Assembly (NCBI GenBank): GCA_012799055.1
Contig: JAAZMA010000333.1
Location: 1-34,419 of the forward strand
Length of the DNA: 34,419 nucleotides
Direction: 5' to 3'
Source: Tissierellia bacterium
GTDB lineage: Bacteria > Bacillota > Clostridia > Tissierellales > Tepidimicrobiaceae
Below are positions 1-9,274 of the stretch, in pieces (the stretch's first letter is position 1; every line of letters starts with the position of its first letter). The notes beneath the pieces were generated by a model. That model had not been told where the DNA came from and ran no database searches. It was given only the letters and a program-made list of their open reading frames with translations. The position numbers and the translations under genes are program-made.

Positions 1-41
1 ACATGTCTATTTGACATGGCAATTGGTAATTTTGTTTTCAT
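1..41 (-). CDS. pduL: phosphate propanoyltransferase (PduL-like), 5' end only, cut by window edge
   Basis: Minus-strand ATG at 41 with GGAGG upstream (50-54). The 13 readable codons give MKTKLPIAMSNRH, followed by GT (V/G); this resembles the PduL N-terminus (..PVGVSNRHVHLS). Confidence 0.6.
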   Translation of the reverse strand, partial: MKTKLPIAMSNRH

Positions 42-114
42 ATATATTTCCTCCTATATACATAATTTTGTCTTCTCAATCAATTATATTGATTTAAATG
101 TTAAAAATCAAATT

Positions 115-1401
115 CTAAGATAATAAATAATCTAATGTTTCGTAAAAATTTGGATAAGATATATTTACAGACTCATGGCCTTTGATAATAGATTTTCCAT
201 CTGCCTTTAACGCTGCAATAGACAAAGCCATGGCAATTCTATGGTCGCCATAAGAATTAAGTTCTCCAGCTTCTAATTCTTTTACCCCATTAATAATCAT
301 CCCATCAGATAATTCTTCTATTTCTGCTCCCATTTTCTTAAGTTCTAAAACCATAGCCTTTATTCTATCAGTTTCCTTATATCTTAATTCTTCAGCATCT
401 TTTATTATAGTCTTTCCCTCTGCTAAAGCCCCTAATACTGCAATAATTGGCAGTTCATCTATTAGTCTTCCAATTATATCCCCTTCTATTACACAGCCCT
501 TTAGAGGTGAATGTTTTATTTCCATATCTCCAATAGGTTCATTATTTACTAATCTTTTGTTAAATACTTTTATCTCCCCACCCATTTCTTTTAATACCTC
601 AAGAATTCCATCTCTTGTAGGATTAATGCCTACATTTTTAATTATTATATGGGAATTTTCTACTAAAGTAGCAGCTACCATTAAAAATGCAGCAGAAGAT
701 ATATCGCCAGGGATATACAATTCTTTTCCAACAAATTTTTGTCCATTATTTATAATAATTTCATTTCCTTTAATTAAAATCCCTTCCCCAAAATAATTTA
801 ACATTCTCTCAGTGTGGTCCCGAGTAATCTTATTTTCAATTATAATAGTTTTACCACTTGAATATAAACTAGCTAAAAGTATTGCAGATTTTACTTGGGC
901 ACTGGCAATAGGTAATTTATATTCTATTCCCTTTAGCTTATTAGTAGGCTTAATTTCTAAAGGTGGGTATTTCCCTTCTTTTCCTTCAATATTCCCTCCC
1001 ATTTCACTTAATGGTGATATTATCCTTTCCATAGGTCTATTCATTAAAGAATTATCTCCTATTAAAGTAGTAGAAAAATCTTGTCCTACTAAAACACCAG
1101 ATAAAAGTCTCATAGTGGTGGCTGAATTGCCACAATCTAAAGCTACTTTAGGTTTTTTAAATCCATATTTTCCTACTCCTTGAATATAAGCATTACTACC
1201 ATCTACTTTTATACTAACTCCCATTTGCCTAAAACAATTAATAGTATTTAAAACATCCTTAGATAATAATATATTTTTTACAATAGTTTCTCCCTGGGAC
1301 AAAGCACCACATATAATAGCCCTATGGGAAATGGATTTATCAGACGGAACATTTGTTTCACCTATTAGACCATTGCTACATTTTTCAATAATCAAAACCA
1401 T
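115..1401 (-). CDS. aroA: 3-phosphoshikimate 1-carboxyvinyltransferase (EPSP synthase)
   Basis: 428 aa; PSDKSISHRA, GNSATTMRLLSG, LRYKETDRI and GDHRIAMALSIAA motifs. Confidence 0.97.
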   Translation of the reverse strand: MVLIIEKCSNGLIGETNVPSDKSISHRAIICGALSQGETIVKNILLSKDVLNTINCFRQMGVSIKVDGSNAYIQGVGKYGFKKPKVALDCGNSATTMRLLSGVLVGQDFSTTLIGDNSLMNRPMERIISPLSEMGGNIEGKEGKYPPLEIKPTNKLKGIEYKLPIASAQVKSAILLASLYSSGKTIIIENKITRDHTERMLNYFGEGILIKGNEIIINNGQKFVGKELYIPGDISSAAFLMVAATLVENSHIIIKNVGINPTRDGILEVLKEMGGEIKVFNKRLVNNEPIGDMEIKHSPLKGCVIEGDIIGRLIDELPIIAVLGALAEGKTIIKDAEELRYKETDRIKAMVLELKKMGAEIEELSDGMIINGVKELEAGELNSYGDHRIAMALSIAALKADGKSIIKGHESVNISYPNFYETLDYLLS

Positions 1402-2441
1402 TCCCCCTTTAAACTATTAATTATTAAATCCTTATCTATATTATTAAAAATTTTAACCCTACCCTTATCAATAGGTAGGACCATAGTGATTTCTTCCAAA
1501 ATATTTTTCTTATCATTTTCCATAATTTCTAATAAATCATAAATTTCATTCCCTTGAAATTTAATAGGTTTCACCAATGGAAGTAATATATCATGTATTT
1601 CGTTAAAATAGTTTCTATCTATTAATCCTAAATTTTTAGCTATATAGGATTCATAGAGAATTCCTAGTATAACCGCCTCCCCATGATTATATCTGTTAAA
1701 TCCATAATATGCTTCTATACTGTGACCAATTGTATGTCCAAAATTTAATATCCTTCTAAGGCCAAAGTCTTTTTTATCCTGAGATACTATTTTTTCCTTT
1801 ATGGAAACAGATTTTTTAATAATAATATTTAATACATTTAAATCCATTTCATAAATTTTATCTAAATTATCTTTTGTATATTGAAACAATTCATAATCAT
1901 AAATTAATCCATATTTAAAAACTTCACCTAATCCAGAAGTAATTTCCCTTTTAGGCAATGTAGTTAGAAAATAAGTATCTATAAAAACTTTTTCTGGAAA
2001 ATAAAAAGAACCTATAATATTTTTATAGCCACCATAATCAACTCCAACTTTACCTCCAATAGAACTATCTATTTGTGATAGAAGAGTAGTTGGAATTTGC
2101 ACATATTTTAAACCTCTTTTATAGGTAGAAGCCACAAACCCAGCAATATCTCCAACTACTCCTCCCCCAAAAGCTAAAATATAAGTATTTCTATCTATAT
2201 TACTATCTAATAAATCATTATATATGGAAAATACAGTGTCCATATTTTTACTTTCTTCTCCTGATGGGATAATATATGTATTATAATCCCAGTTTTTTAT
2301 GACCCCATCTATATACTTCATATATAATTGAGAAACTATTGTATCTGTAATTACATACAATCTATTTACATTATTAATTTTAAAAAATTCTTTTAATTCT
2401 TTAGTTAAATTATAGCCTATTACTAAATCCAAATCCATCAC
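1392..2441 (-). CDS. aroB: 3-dehydroquinate synthase
   Basis: 349 aa; GEESKN, AFGGGVVGDIAGFVAST, KRGLKYVQIPTTLLSQIDSSIGGKVGVD and LNFGHTIGHSIEA motifs; overlaps aroA. Confidence 0.97.
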   Translation of the reverse strand: MMDLDLVIGYNLTKELKEFFKINNVNRLYVITDTIVSQLYMKYIDGVIKNWDYNTYIIPSGEESKNMDTVFSIYNDLLDSNIDRNTYILAFGGGVVGDIAGFVASTYKRGLKYVQIPTTLLSQIDSSIGGKVGVDYGGYKNIIGSFYFPEKVFIDTYFLTTLPKREITSGLGEVFKYGLIYDYELFQYTKDNLDKIYEMDLNVLNIIIKKSVSIKEKIVSQDKKDFGLRRILNFGHTIGHSIEAYYGFNRYNHGEAVILGILYESYIAKNLGLIDRNYFNEIHDILLPLVKPIKFQGNEIYDLLEIMENDKKNILEEITMVLPIDKGRVKIFNNIDKDLIINSLKGEWF

Positions 2442-3559
2442 CTATTTTCTAAAATATTAATATAATTTTTATAATTAGCTTTTATTTCTTCCATACTATC
2501 TCCACCAAATTTTATTAAAAACTCCTTCATAAGTATATAGGCCAATACAGATTCTGCTACTATACTAGCTGATGGTACTGCACATACATCGGATCTTTCA
2601 AATTGTGCTACTGTGTTTTCTTTGCTTTCTAAATCTACAGTTTTTAAAGGTTTTCTTAAGGTGGGAATAGGTTTCATAATAGCTCTAAAAACAATAGCTT
2701 CCCCATTGGAGATACCTCCTTCTATACCTCCTGCATTATTAGTCTTTCTATAAAAAGTATTACTATAGTGTATTTCATCATGATATTTAGAGCCTAATTT
2801 ATTAGCACCACTAAAGCCTAAGCCTATTTCTATACCTTTTATTCCAGGAATACTAAGTATTCCTTGAGCAATTTTTCCATCTAATTTCCTATCCCAATGG
2901 GCATGGCTACCTAAACCAATGGGAATACCAGTTCCTATTACCTCCATTACACCACCTAATGTGTCTCCCATAGACTTTGCTTTTTCAATTTCTTTTATCA
3001 TTAATTTTTCTTTTTCTCTATCTAATACTCTTAATGGCGACTTGTCCACTGCTTTAAGATCTTCTATTTTTAAATTATTATAATAATTTGTTTTAGACTT
3101 TATATTTCCTATTTGAATTATATGACTACAAATTTCAATATTAAATTCCTTTAAAAATAATTTACACAAGCCTCCTAGAGCAACTCTCATGGCAGTTTCC
3201 CTAGCACTGGCTCTTTCTAAAATATTTCTAGCTCCTTTATGATTGTATTTCAAAGTTCCTGCTAAATCTCCATGACCTGGTCTAGGCTTAGTAATTTCCA
3301 CTAAATCTATATTAGTTCCTTTGTTATTAATCATAATACTTATGGGGTTTCCTGTAGTATATCCCTTATGTATACCAGATAAAATATTAATTTGGTCTCT
3401 TTCGATTTCCATTCTACTAGATCTTCCATAGCCTTTTTGTCTTCTCATTAGTTCATTATTTATATAATCCTCATCTAAATATATTCCTTGGGGAAACCCG
3501 TCAATTATTCCCAATAAACTTTTTCCATGGGATTCTCCAGCAGTTAAAATTTTAAGCAT
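2438..3559 (-). CDS. aroC: chorismate synthase
   Basis: 373 aa; GESHGKSLLGIIDGFP, RRQKGYGRSSRM, RPGHGDLAG and RASARETA motifs; 4-nt overlap with aroB. Confidence 0.97.
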   Translation of the reverse strand: MLKILTAGESHGKSLLGIIDGFPQGIYLDEDYINNELMRRQKGYGRSSRMEIERDQINILSGIHKGYTTGNPISIMINNKGTNIDLVEITKPRPGHGDLAGTLKYNHKGARNILERASARETAMRVALGGLCKLFLKEFNIEICSHIIQIGNIKSKTNYYNNLKIEDLKAVDKSPLRVLDREKEKLMIKEIEKAKSMGDTLGGVMEVIGTGIPIGLGSHAHWDRKLDGKIAQGILSIPGIKGIEIGLGFSGANKLGSKYHDEIHYSNTFYRKTNNAGGIEGGISNGEAIVFRAIMKPIPTLRKPLKTVDLESKENTVAQFERSDVCAVPSASIVAESVLAYILMKEFLIKFGGDSMEEIKANYKNYINILENR

Positions 3560-3578
3560 TTAATCACCTCGTAAAAAA

Positions 3579-3600
3579 ACTTCTACATTACAGTAGAAGT
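3579..3600 (-). terminator. rho-independent terminator-like hairpin (possible attenuator of aroC)
   Basis: Stem ACTTCTAC/GTAGAAGT with a 6-nt loop, followed by 7 T on the minus strand (3573-3579). Confidence 0.75.
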
Positions 3601-3616
3601 AAATTCTTTAATTACA

Positions 3617-4540
3617 TTATATCTTATTTTTAGCATTTGTTTTTAAAAATATCAATAATTTATTTATTCCTAATACAATTCCCACAATAATTAATATTGT
3701 GCCACTTATTTTATAATATAGGGAATAAGATGTATATGGTGCAATCAAATATAGTATAATCCCTAATAGACCAAATTTATATACTTTTTCTCTTTTATTA
3801 TTATTGAAATCTTCTCTTAAAGCTGTTTTCTTATCCCTATAATTAGATAGTATTGATTTGTGAATTTCCTCTGTAGTAGGATATTCACCTAGTTTTTTAA
3901 ATATTTCTTTTATATAATTAAAATCTATTAATATATAATCAAATTGTTCTTTTAAATCTTCATGGAAATATGAATTAGTAATTATTATTCCATTTTCCAA
4001 TTCACTAATTTTTATAGAATGATGATAATTTTCAATATCCTTTTTTGTAATAATATTTTCTAAAGAACTTTTAAAACACTTTATTCCATAATATTCTCCA
4101 TTTATTTCCCCTATAAAATCTATATATTCATTACCATTATATAATTTAGTTTTATAATATTTTTCTAGCAATTCCTTAATATATAATAAATATTCTTCAC
4201 TATTTAGCTTTTCAAATCTTTTTAATACTTCTTCATCACTTAAATCTTCATTGATTTTAGCAATCTTTTTAATCCTCTTTCTTTTAGCCAAAGTAATAGA
4301 TATAAATAAATAAATGAATATCAAAATAAAAGTTAAAACAATGGATAATACTATATTTTTAGTTGTATTAAAAGTAGTAATAATAAAAAATACTGCTAAT
4401 ATTAAATTAATAAATATCCAATCTAAAATACTGGCCCTTAAATTTTTCCCATCTTTGATTTTTTTACTATAATAATTATTCAATATAAGATTTCTTTTAA
4501 TTTGTTTAAAATAATCTTTAAAATTTAGTAAAACCTCCAC
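3617..4540 (-). CDS. membrane protein with Mrr/restriction-endonuclease-like domain
   Basis: Predicted TM pairs at both ends; central region YIDFIGEINGEYYGIKCFKSS...ENGIIITNSYFHEDLKEQ resembles Mrr-type (PD-(D/E)xK) domains. Confidence 0.55.
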   Translation of the reverse strand: MEVLLNFKDYFKQIKRNLILNNYYSKKIKDGKNLRASILDWIFINLILAVFFIITTFNTTKNIVLSIVLTFILIFIYLFISITLAKRKRIKKIAKINEDLSDEEVLKRFEKLNSEEYLLYIKELLEKYYKTKLYNGNEYIDFIGEINGEYYGIKCFKSSLENIITKKDIENYHHSIKISELENGIIITNSYFHEDLKEQFDYILIDFNYIKEIFKKLGEYPTTEEIHKSILSNYRDKKTALREDFNNNKREKVYKFGLLGIILYLIAPYTSYSLYYKISGTILIIVGIVLGINKLLIFLKTNAKNKI

Positions 4541-5213
4541 TATTATCCTCTTCCTTCTTCATTATTATATAACTAATTATTTGTATTATTGCCAAGGAAA
4601 GAGAAAAAAATAACACTATTCTTCTAAATATGGAAATGAAAAATTCCTCTGGAAGCATTTGAATTAACAAATCTGTATTTGGATCTAATAACCATAGGTC
4701 ATTATCAAAAAAAATTAAATGAAAATAGGTAAAATATTTATTAAAATCAAATAATGTAAATAAAAATAATAAAGCCATTAATCCCCACCATATAAATATA
4801 CCTTTAAAAACCCCTTCTTCTATTAGCCATTTTTTATTTTTTATAGAAAAAAATAAAGCAATTATAGATATAATTAAAGATAAATATTTTAGAATATATC
4901 CTTTTCTAAAAAGTTCTTTTACATCCTTCATATGTTCTATTTCCATATCATTAAAATATGGTTTTAAGACCTTTTCATCCCCCTTGTCCTTTATATATAT
5001 AAATAAATCTTCAGTAATAGTATCCAATTCTTCTAAGGTCCTATTTGAAATATCCACTACACCATTTTTTTCATAGGATTTTACATAAAAATTTTTATTA
5101 AATGCATTTTGTTCTGTTATCTTTAATAAGAGATATAAGGGTAAAAATATTAAAATTAAGATTAATATAAATCTTCTCACTCCCATCTCCCTCCTTTTTT
5201 TATATAATAGCAT
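4518..5213 (-). CDS. hypothetical membrane protein
   Basis: 231 aa, about 4 hydrophobic segments; overlaps the 3617-4540 CDS by 23 nt, so likely co-translated. Confidence 0.6.
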   Translation of the reverse strand: MLLYKKRREMGVRRFILILILIFLPLYLLLKITEQNAFNKNFYVKSYEKNGVVDISNRTLEELDTITEDLFIYIKDKGDEKVLKPYFNDMEIEHMKDVKELFRKGYILKYLSLIISIIALFFSIKNKKWLIEEGVFKGIFIWWGLMALLFLFTLFDFNKYFTYFHLIFFDNDLWLLDPNTDLLIQMLPEEFFISIFRRIVLFFSLSLAIIQIISYIIMKKEEDNSGGFTKF

Positions 5214-5238
5214 ATATTATCTATTTATTAAATAAAAA

Positions 5239-5256
5239 ACGACCAATATATGGTCG
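5239..5256 (-). terminator. rho-independent terminator
   Basis: GCGACCATATATTGGTCG followed by TTTTTT on the minus strand, directly after the stop codon of the 5257-5424 ORF. Confidence 0.75.
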
Positions 5257-5424
5257 CTATCCCATGGCCTTTTCTAATCTATCTAAATATTTAATTGGAA
5301 ACATTCTAAGTAATTCCTTGTATTGTTCTACAGTTAAACCTTGTACCGTTGTATATATTTCAATTTTTTCATCTATATCTGCTGCATTAAATTTTTCTTT
5401 TATTTCTTGGAAATTTTGATTCAT
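5257..5424 (-). CDS. small hypothetical protein (55 aa)
   Basis: Internal ATG at 5424 preceded by GGAGTGG gives MNQNFQEIKEKFNAADIDEKIEIYTTVQGLTVEQYKELLRMFPIKYLDRLEKAMG; followed by its own terminator. Confidence 0.6.
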   Translation of the reverse strand: MNQNFQEIKEKFNAADIDEKIEIYTTVQGLTVEQYKELLRMFPIKYLDRLEKAMG

Positions 5425-5580
5425 ATTGTTTGCCACTCCTTTATAATCTATTTTATATATTTTATTATGTTTAATTTTTTTGCTTTTATACTTGAAAAAC
5501 AATAAGATATTTTTAGTGATTTTCTTTCGTTTGTGGGTATAAAGAACTATGAATTAATTTTATAAGAAAGTAGGGATAAT

Positions 5581-5997
5581 ATGATGTGGAAGGAAAAATA
5601 TAGAATAGGTGTAGATCTTATTGATAGTCAACACCAAGAACTATTTAAAAGGCTGTCTAAATTTATACAAATAGTACAAAACAACATACCTTGGGAGGAT
5701 AAATTAGAAGAAGTAAAAGAAACTTTAAATTTTTTAGGGGGATATGTAGTTTTTCATTTTAATGATGAAGAAAATTTTATGAAAGAAATTAACTACCCAG
5801 ATTTTGAATTACATAAAAAAATTCATGAAGATTTTAAGGATGAAATTAATGAATATATAAAACTATTTGAAAAAGAAGGATTTACAGAAGATAAAATACA
5901 AGAATTAAATGCCAAATTAATGACTTGGTTAATTATGCATGTGGGCAAAATGGACCAACAAATTGGAAAATATACTAAAGAAAAGGGAGGGTATTAA
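5581..5997 (+). CDS. bacteriohemerythrin
   Basis: 138 aa with the hemerythrin ligand set: DSQHQELF, HFNDEENFM, HKKIHEDF, HVGKMD. Confidence 0.92.
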   Translation: MMWKEKYRIGVDLIDSQHQELFKRLSKFIQIVQNNIPWEDKLEEVKETLNFLGGYVVFHFNDEENFMKEINYPDFELHKKIHEDFKDEINEYIKLFEKEGFTEDKIQELNAKLMTWLIMHVGKMDQQIGKYTKEKGGY

Positions 5998-5998
5998 T

Positions 5999-6460
5999 AT
6001 GAAGGCAGAATATATTAACTCCTTTTATATAGCAACCCAAGATGTGTTTAATTTAATGTTTGACTTAGATGTGAAAAAAAACGGATTGAAAGTAGCAGAA
6101 GATATGATTCCAACTAAAGACTTATCTGTGCTTTTAGGAGTTACAGGAGATTTAAAGGGAACAATTCTTTTTAGCTTTTCCAATAATATGACCTTAAACA
6201 TGGTAGAAATCATGTCGGGGATGAAAATGGATAAAATTGATACTTTTGTCTCTTCAGCTTTGGGAGAGGTAGCAAATATTATTGGAGGAAATGCATTAAC
6301 CAATTTAGCAGCTAATGATTATGTGTGCGATATTACCCCACCACAAGTATTTGTGGGACAACATAAAACAGTGGCTTCCTTAGAAGAAAAAACATTGATT
6401 ATAAACTTAGGTACTAATATTGGAGATTTTGATATAAATATATTTTTATCTGAAAATTAG
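5999..6460 (+). CDS. cheX: chemotaxis protein CheX (CheY-P phosphatase family)
   Basis: Start chosen at 5999 (AAAGGGAGGG RBS inside the upstream ORF); MKAEYINSFYIATQDVFNLMF... and the E-xx-N type motif ALGEVANIIGGNALTNLA. Confidence 0.88.
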   Translation: MKAEYINSFYIATQDVFNLMFDLDVKKNGLKVAEDMIPTKDLSVLLGVTGDLKGTILFSFSNNMTLNMVEIMSGMKMDKIDTFVSSALGEVANIIGGNALTNLAANDYVCDITPPQVFVGQHKTVASLEEKTLIINLGTNIGDFDINIFLSEN

Positions 6461-6461
6461 T

Positions 6462-6495
6462 AAAAGGCTAGAATTAAAATTAATTCTAGCCTTTT
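6462..6495. terminator. bidirectional terminator
   Basis: AAAAGGCTAGAATTAA-AA-TTAATTCTAGCCTTTT between convergent cheX and yebC. Confidence 0.85.
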
Positions 6496-6518
6496 ACTTT
6501 CTTGTACTAAAAAAGCTT

Positions 6519-7262
6519 TTACAGTTCTAAATCATCGGGTATTTCCCATGAGTGGTAAATTTCCTGAATATCGTCGCTATCTTCTAGAGCTTCTATTAGT
6601 TTTACCATATTTTTTATCTCATTTTCATCTGTCAGCTCTGTAGTATTTTGAGGTATAAAAGCTATTTCTGCCATTTGAAATTCATAACCCTGTTCACTTA
6701 GAGAGTCTCTCACTTTATTAAAATCTCCTGGACTAGTTATAATTTCGTAACCATATTCATCTGAGTCAAAATCTTCTGCACCTAAATCAATAGCTAATAA
6801 CATTAGCTCATCTTCATCTATATTGTCATTTCTTTCTATGGCCAATAATCCTTTTCTATCAAACATAAAGGATACACAACCTGTCTGACCTAAATTCCCT
6901 CCAAATTTATCAAAGGCATGTCTTACATCAGAAGCAGTTCTATTTCTATTGTCTGTTAAACAACTTACATATACAGCTACTCCTCCTGGTCCATAGCCTT
7001 CATAGGTGATTTCTTCATAGCTTTCTCCACTTAATTCTCCAGTACCTTTTTTAATAGCTCTCTCTATATTATCATTGGGCATATTTGCAGCCTTAGCCTT
7101 TTCTACTGCTGCTTTTAATGCTGGATTATATTCCATATCTCCGCCGCCTTCTTTTGCAGCCACCATAATATATCTTGCTAATTTTGTAAATTCCTTACCC
7201 TTTCTTGCATCTTCCTTGCCTTTTTTACGTTTTATATTATTCCATTTTGAATGACCTGCCAT
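6519..7262 (-). CDS. yebC: YebC/PmpR family transcriptional/translational regulator
   Basis: Start [15 protein letters not shown] at 7262; [45 protein letters not shown] motifs. Confidence 0.96.
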   Translation of the reverse strand: MAGHSKWNNIKRKKGKEDARKGKEFTKLARYIMVAAKEGGGDMEYNPALKAAVEKAKAANMPNDNIERAIKKGTGELSGESYEEITYEGYGPGGVAVYVSCLTDNRNRTASDVRHAFDKFGGNLGQTGCVSFMFDRKGLLAIERNDNIDEDELMLLAIDLGAEDFDSDEYGYEIITSPGDFNKVRDSLSEQGYEFQMAEIAFIPQNTTELTDENEIKNMVKLIEALEDSDDIQEIYHSWEIPDDLEL

Positions 7263-7284
7263 AAGATCACACTCCTTAATATTA

Positions 7285-8016
7285 TTATTCTTTATGATTT
7301 GGAACAAATATAGGTGGAAATTTCCTTTTATGCCTGCTTTTCTTATTCATTCCCTTTATTTTTTCTATGATTTCTTCTGGTCCATTATTATTTAAAATAT
7401 ACTCATCTAGTATGTCATAATTAAAGCCCATTTCTTCCTCATCAGTTTGACCCTCCCATAATCCTGCAGTGGGGGTTTTTTCTATTATTATATCTGGGAT
7501 ATTTAAACATTTTGCCATTTGCCTAATTTCTTTTTTTACAAAATGTGCTATTGGTAATAAATCCACTCCACTGTCCCCATGTTTTGTAAAATACCCAATG
7601 GTAAATTCTGATTTATTGGTACCTCCTAATACCAAATAATTATAGGACTGAGCATAATAATATAATGTGGTCATCCTAAGTCTAGGCTTTAAATTGGCCT
7701 TTGCTAATTCATTTGTAAATTTAATATTGGATGATTTAATAAAATTATCATAAACAGGGGTTAAATCTACTTTTTCAGTTTTAAGTCCTAAATTATCTGC
7801 TACTAATAAAGCATGTTCCTCATCTATTGGATTTGAATAACAAGGCATTATTATTCCAAGTGAAGTGTCTGGAAAAGCCAGTTTAGCTAGCCCTGCTACA
7901 ACAGCAGAATCCACTCCTCCACTTAGCCCAAAAACTACACCTTTCCCTCCTGCTTCATTTACTTTATCTCTAAGCCATATAACTAATTCATCAATAATTA
8001 ATTCCATATTATCCAT
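7285..8016 (-). CDS. nadE: NAD+ synthase (ammonia-dependent type)
   Basis: [63 protein letters not shown]. Confidence 0.96.
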   Translation of the reverse strand: MDNMELIIDELVIWLRDKVNEAGGKGVVFGLSGGVDSAVVAGLAKLAFPDTSLGIIMPCYSNPIDEEHALLVADNLGLKTEKVDLTPVYDNFIKSSNIKFTNELAKANLKPRLRMTTLYYYAQSYNYLVLGGTNKSEFTIGYFTKHGDSGVDLLPIAHFVKKEIRQMAKCLNIPDIIIEKTPTAGLWEGQTDEEEMGFNYDILDEYILNNNGPEEIIEKIKGMNKKSRHKRKFPPIFVPNHKE

Positions 8017-8123
8017 AGAATTACCTCCACAATCTATTTAGTATATATTATATTAATTTTGGTAAAATTAATAATTAGTAACAATGGGTATTTCTTAATT
8101 ATTATATCATAAAGAGGGATGAT

Positions 8124-8483
8124 ATGGATACTATAGATTTTAAACTAGTTGCCATTGGATTTGTAACAGGAATTATTAATGGCCTCTTTGGGTCTGGTGG
8201 TGGTACATTAATTGTCCCTGTCCTTGTGTTTTTAGTTAAAATGGAGGATTTTGAAGCCCATGCTACAGCTATTTCTATTATATTGCCCTTATCCATCATA
8301 AGCACTATTATGTATTTAAAATCTAATATTATTAAATTTAATATTGGATATGTAGTCGCCATAGGTGGAATAATAGGAGGTTTCATTGGAGCAAAATTTT
8401 TAAAAAGAATCCCAAATATAATTCTTAGAAAAATTTTCGGTGTTATTATAATAATAACTGCCTTAAGGATGATAATAGGATGA
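8124..8483 (+). CDS. TauE/SafE family exporter, half-size subunit 1
   Basis: 119 aa; NGLFGSGGGTLIVPVLVF plus TM helices, equivalent to one repeat of the TauE/SafE fold. Confidence 0.85.
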   Translation: MDTIDFKLVAIGFVTGIINGLFGSGGGTLIVPVLVFLVKMEDFEAHATAISIILPLSIISTIMYLKSNIIKFNIGYVVAIGGIIGGFIGAKFLKRIPNIILRKIFGVIIIITALRMIIG

Positions 8484-8827
8484 AGTTGTTTTTTATAGGT
8501 TTAATTTCAGGAATAATTAGTGGTATGGGAATAGGTGGCGGTACTATACTTATTCCTTCTTTAGTGTTTTTTACTGAATTAAATCAAAAAGAAGCTCAAG
8601 GGATTAATCTAGTAGTATTTATACCAGTAGCAATTGCTGCATTAATAGTTCATTATAAGGAAGGTAATATAAAAATTAAACAAGCTAAAAGTATAATAAT
8701 AGGAGGAATATTTGGAGCTATTTTAGGCTCTTTATTAGTATTGAAAATAAATCCAAATTCCCTAAGAAGATATTTTGGAATATTTCTGTTGTTTATAGGT
8801 ATTTATGAATTAATAAAAAAAGAATAG
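8480..8827 (+). CDS. TauE/SafE family exporter, half-size subunit 2
   Basis: 115 aa; SGMGIGGGTILIPSLVFF; ATGA overlap with the preceding ORF. Confidence 0.85.
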   Translation: MKLFFIGLISGIISGMGIGGGTILIPSLVFFTELNQKEAQGINLVVFIPVAIAALIVHYKEGNIKIKQAKSIIIGGIFGAILGSLLVLKINPNSLRRYFGIFLLFIGIYELIKKE

Positions 8828-8844
8828 TTTAAACTATTCTTTTT
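8816..8844. terminator. bidirectional terminator
   Basis: AAAAAAGAATAGTTTAAACTATTCTTTTT palindrome that includes the stop codons of both convergent genes. Confidence 0.8.
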
Positions 8845-9226
8845 CTAATTTGATTAAAGTAGCTAGTACACAATCATTATATAAAATTTTAAAACCTAAA
8901 TTTTCAGCTTTTTCTATGATATTATCATCAAATGTTTCTGGTTGAAACCAAATATATTCTATATCTAGTTCTTTTGCTTGGTCTAATACATTATTACTAA
9001 TCTTAGGTGGAACTACTAAATCGATTACATCTACTTTTTTTGGTAAATCTTTTAAAGATGAGTATATTTTATCCCCCTCAATTTCTTCATAATTTGGATT
9101 CACTCCATATACTTCATAATTATGTTCTTTTAACTTTTTCCATATTTTATAGCCATACTTGTCTTTATTAGCAGTTGCTCCTACAACAGCCCAAGTTTTT
9201 TTATTTAACATTTCTTCTTTGAACAT
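8834..9226 (-). CDS. CoA-binding domain protein (YccU-like)
   Basis: KTWAVVGATANKDKYGYKIWKKLKEHNYEVYGVNPNYEEIEG; Rossmann-type CoA-binding family. Confidence 0.9.
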   Translation of the reverse strand: MFKEEMLNKKTWAVVGATANKDKYGYKIWKKLKEHNYEVYGVNPNYEEIEGDKIYSSLKDLPKKVDVIDLVVPPKISNNVLDQAKELDIEYIWFQPETFDDNIIEKAENLGFKILYNDCVLATLIKLEKE

Positions 9227-9274
9227 AATATCACCTCAAATACATTATACCCATCCCCCGTATAGTTTACTCTT

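Noticed and set aside
557-1183. Plus-strand ORFs 557-796 and 812-1183
   Set aside because: Antisense to aroA, no family motifs, no good RBS; frame shadow of a clear coding gene.
3617-4540. Restriction-modification or defence island
   Set aside because: No methyltransferase, helicase or other defence gene nearby; only a weak Mrr-like domain in a housekeeping context.
6025-6303. Minus-strand ORF opposite cheX
   Set aside because: Fully antisense to a recognised gene; no independent support.
8102-8386. Minus-strand ORF opposite the first TauE half
   Set aside because: Antisense shadow of a recognised membrane protein.
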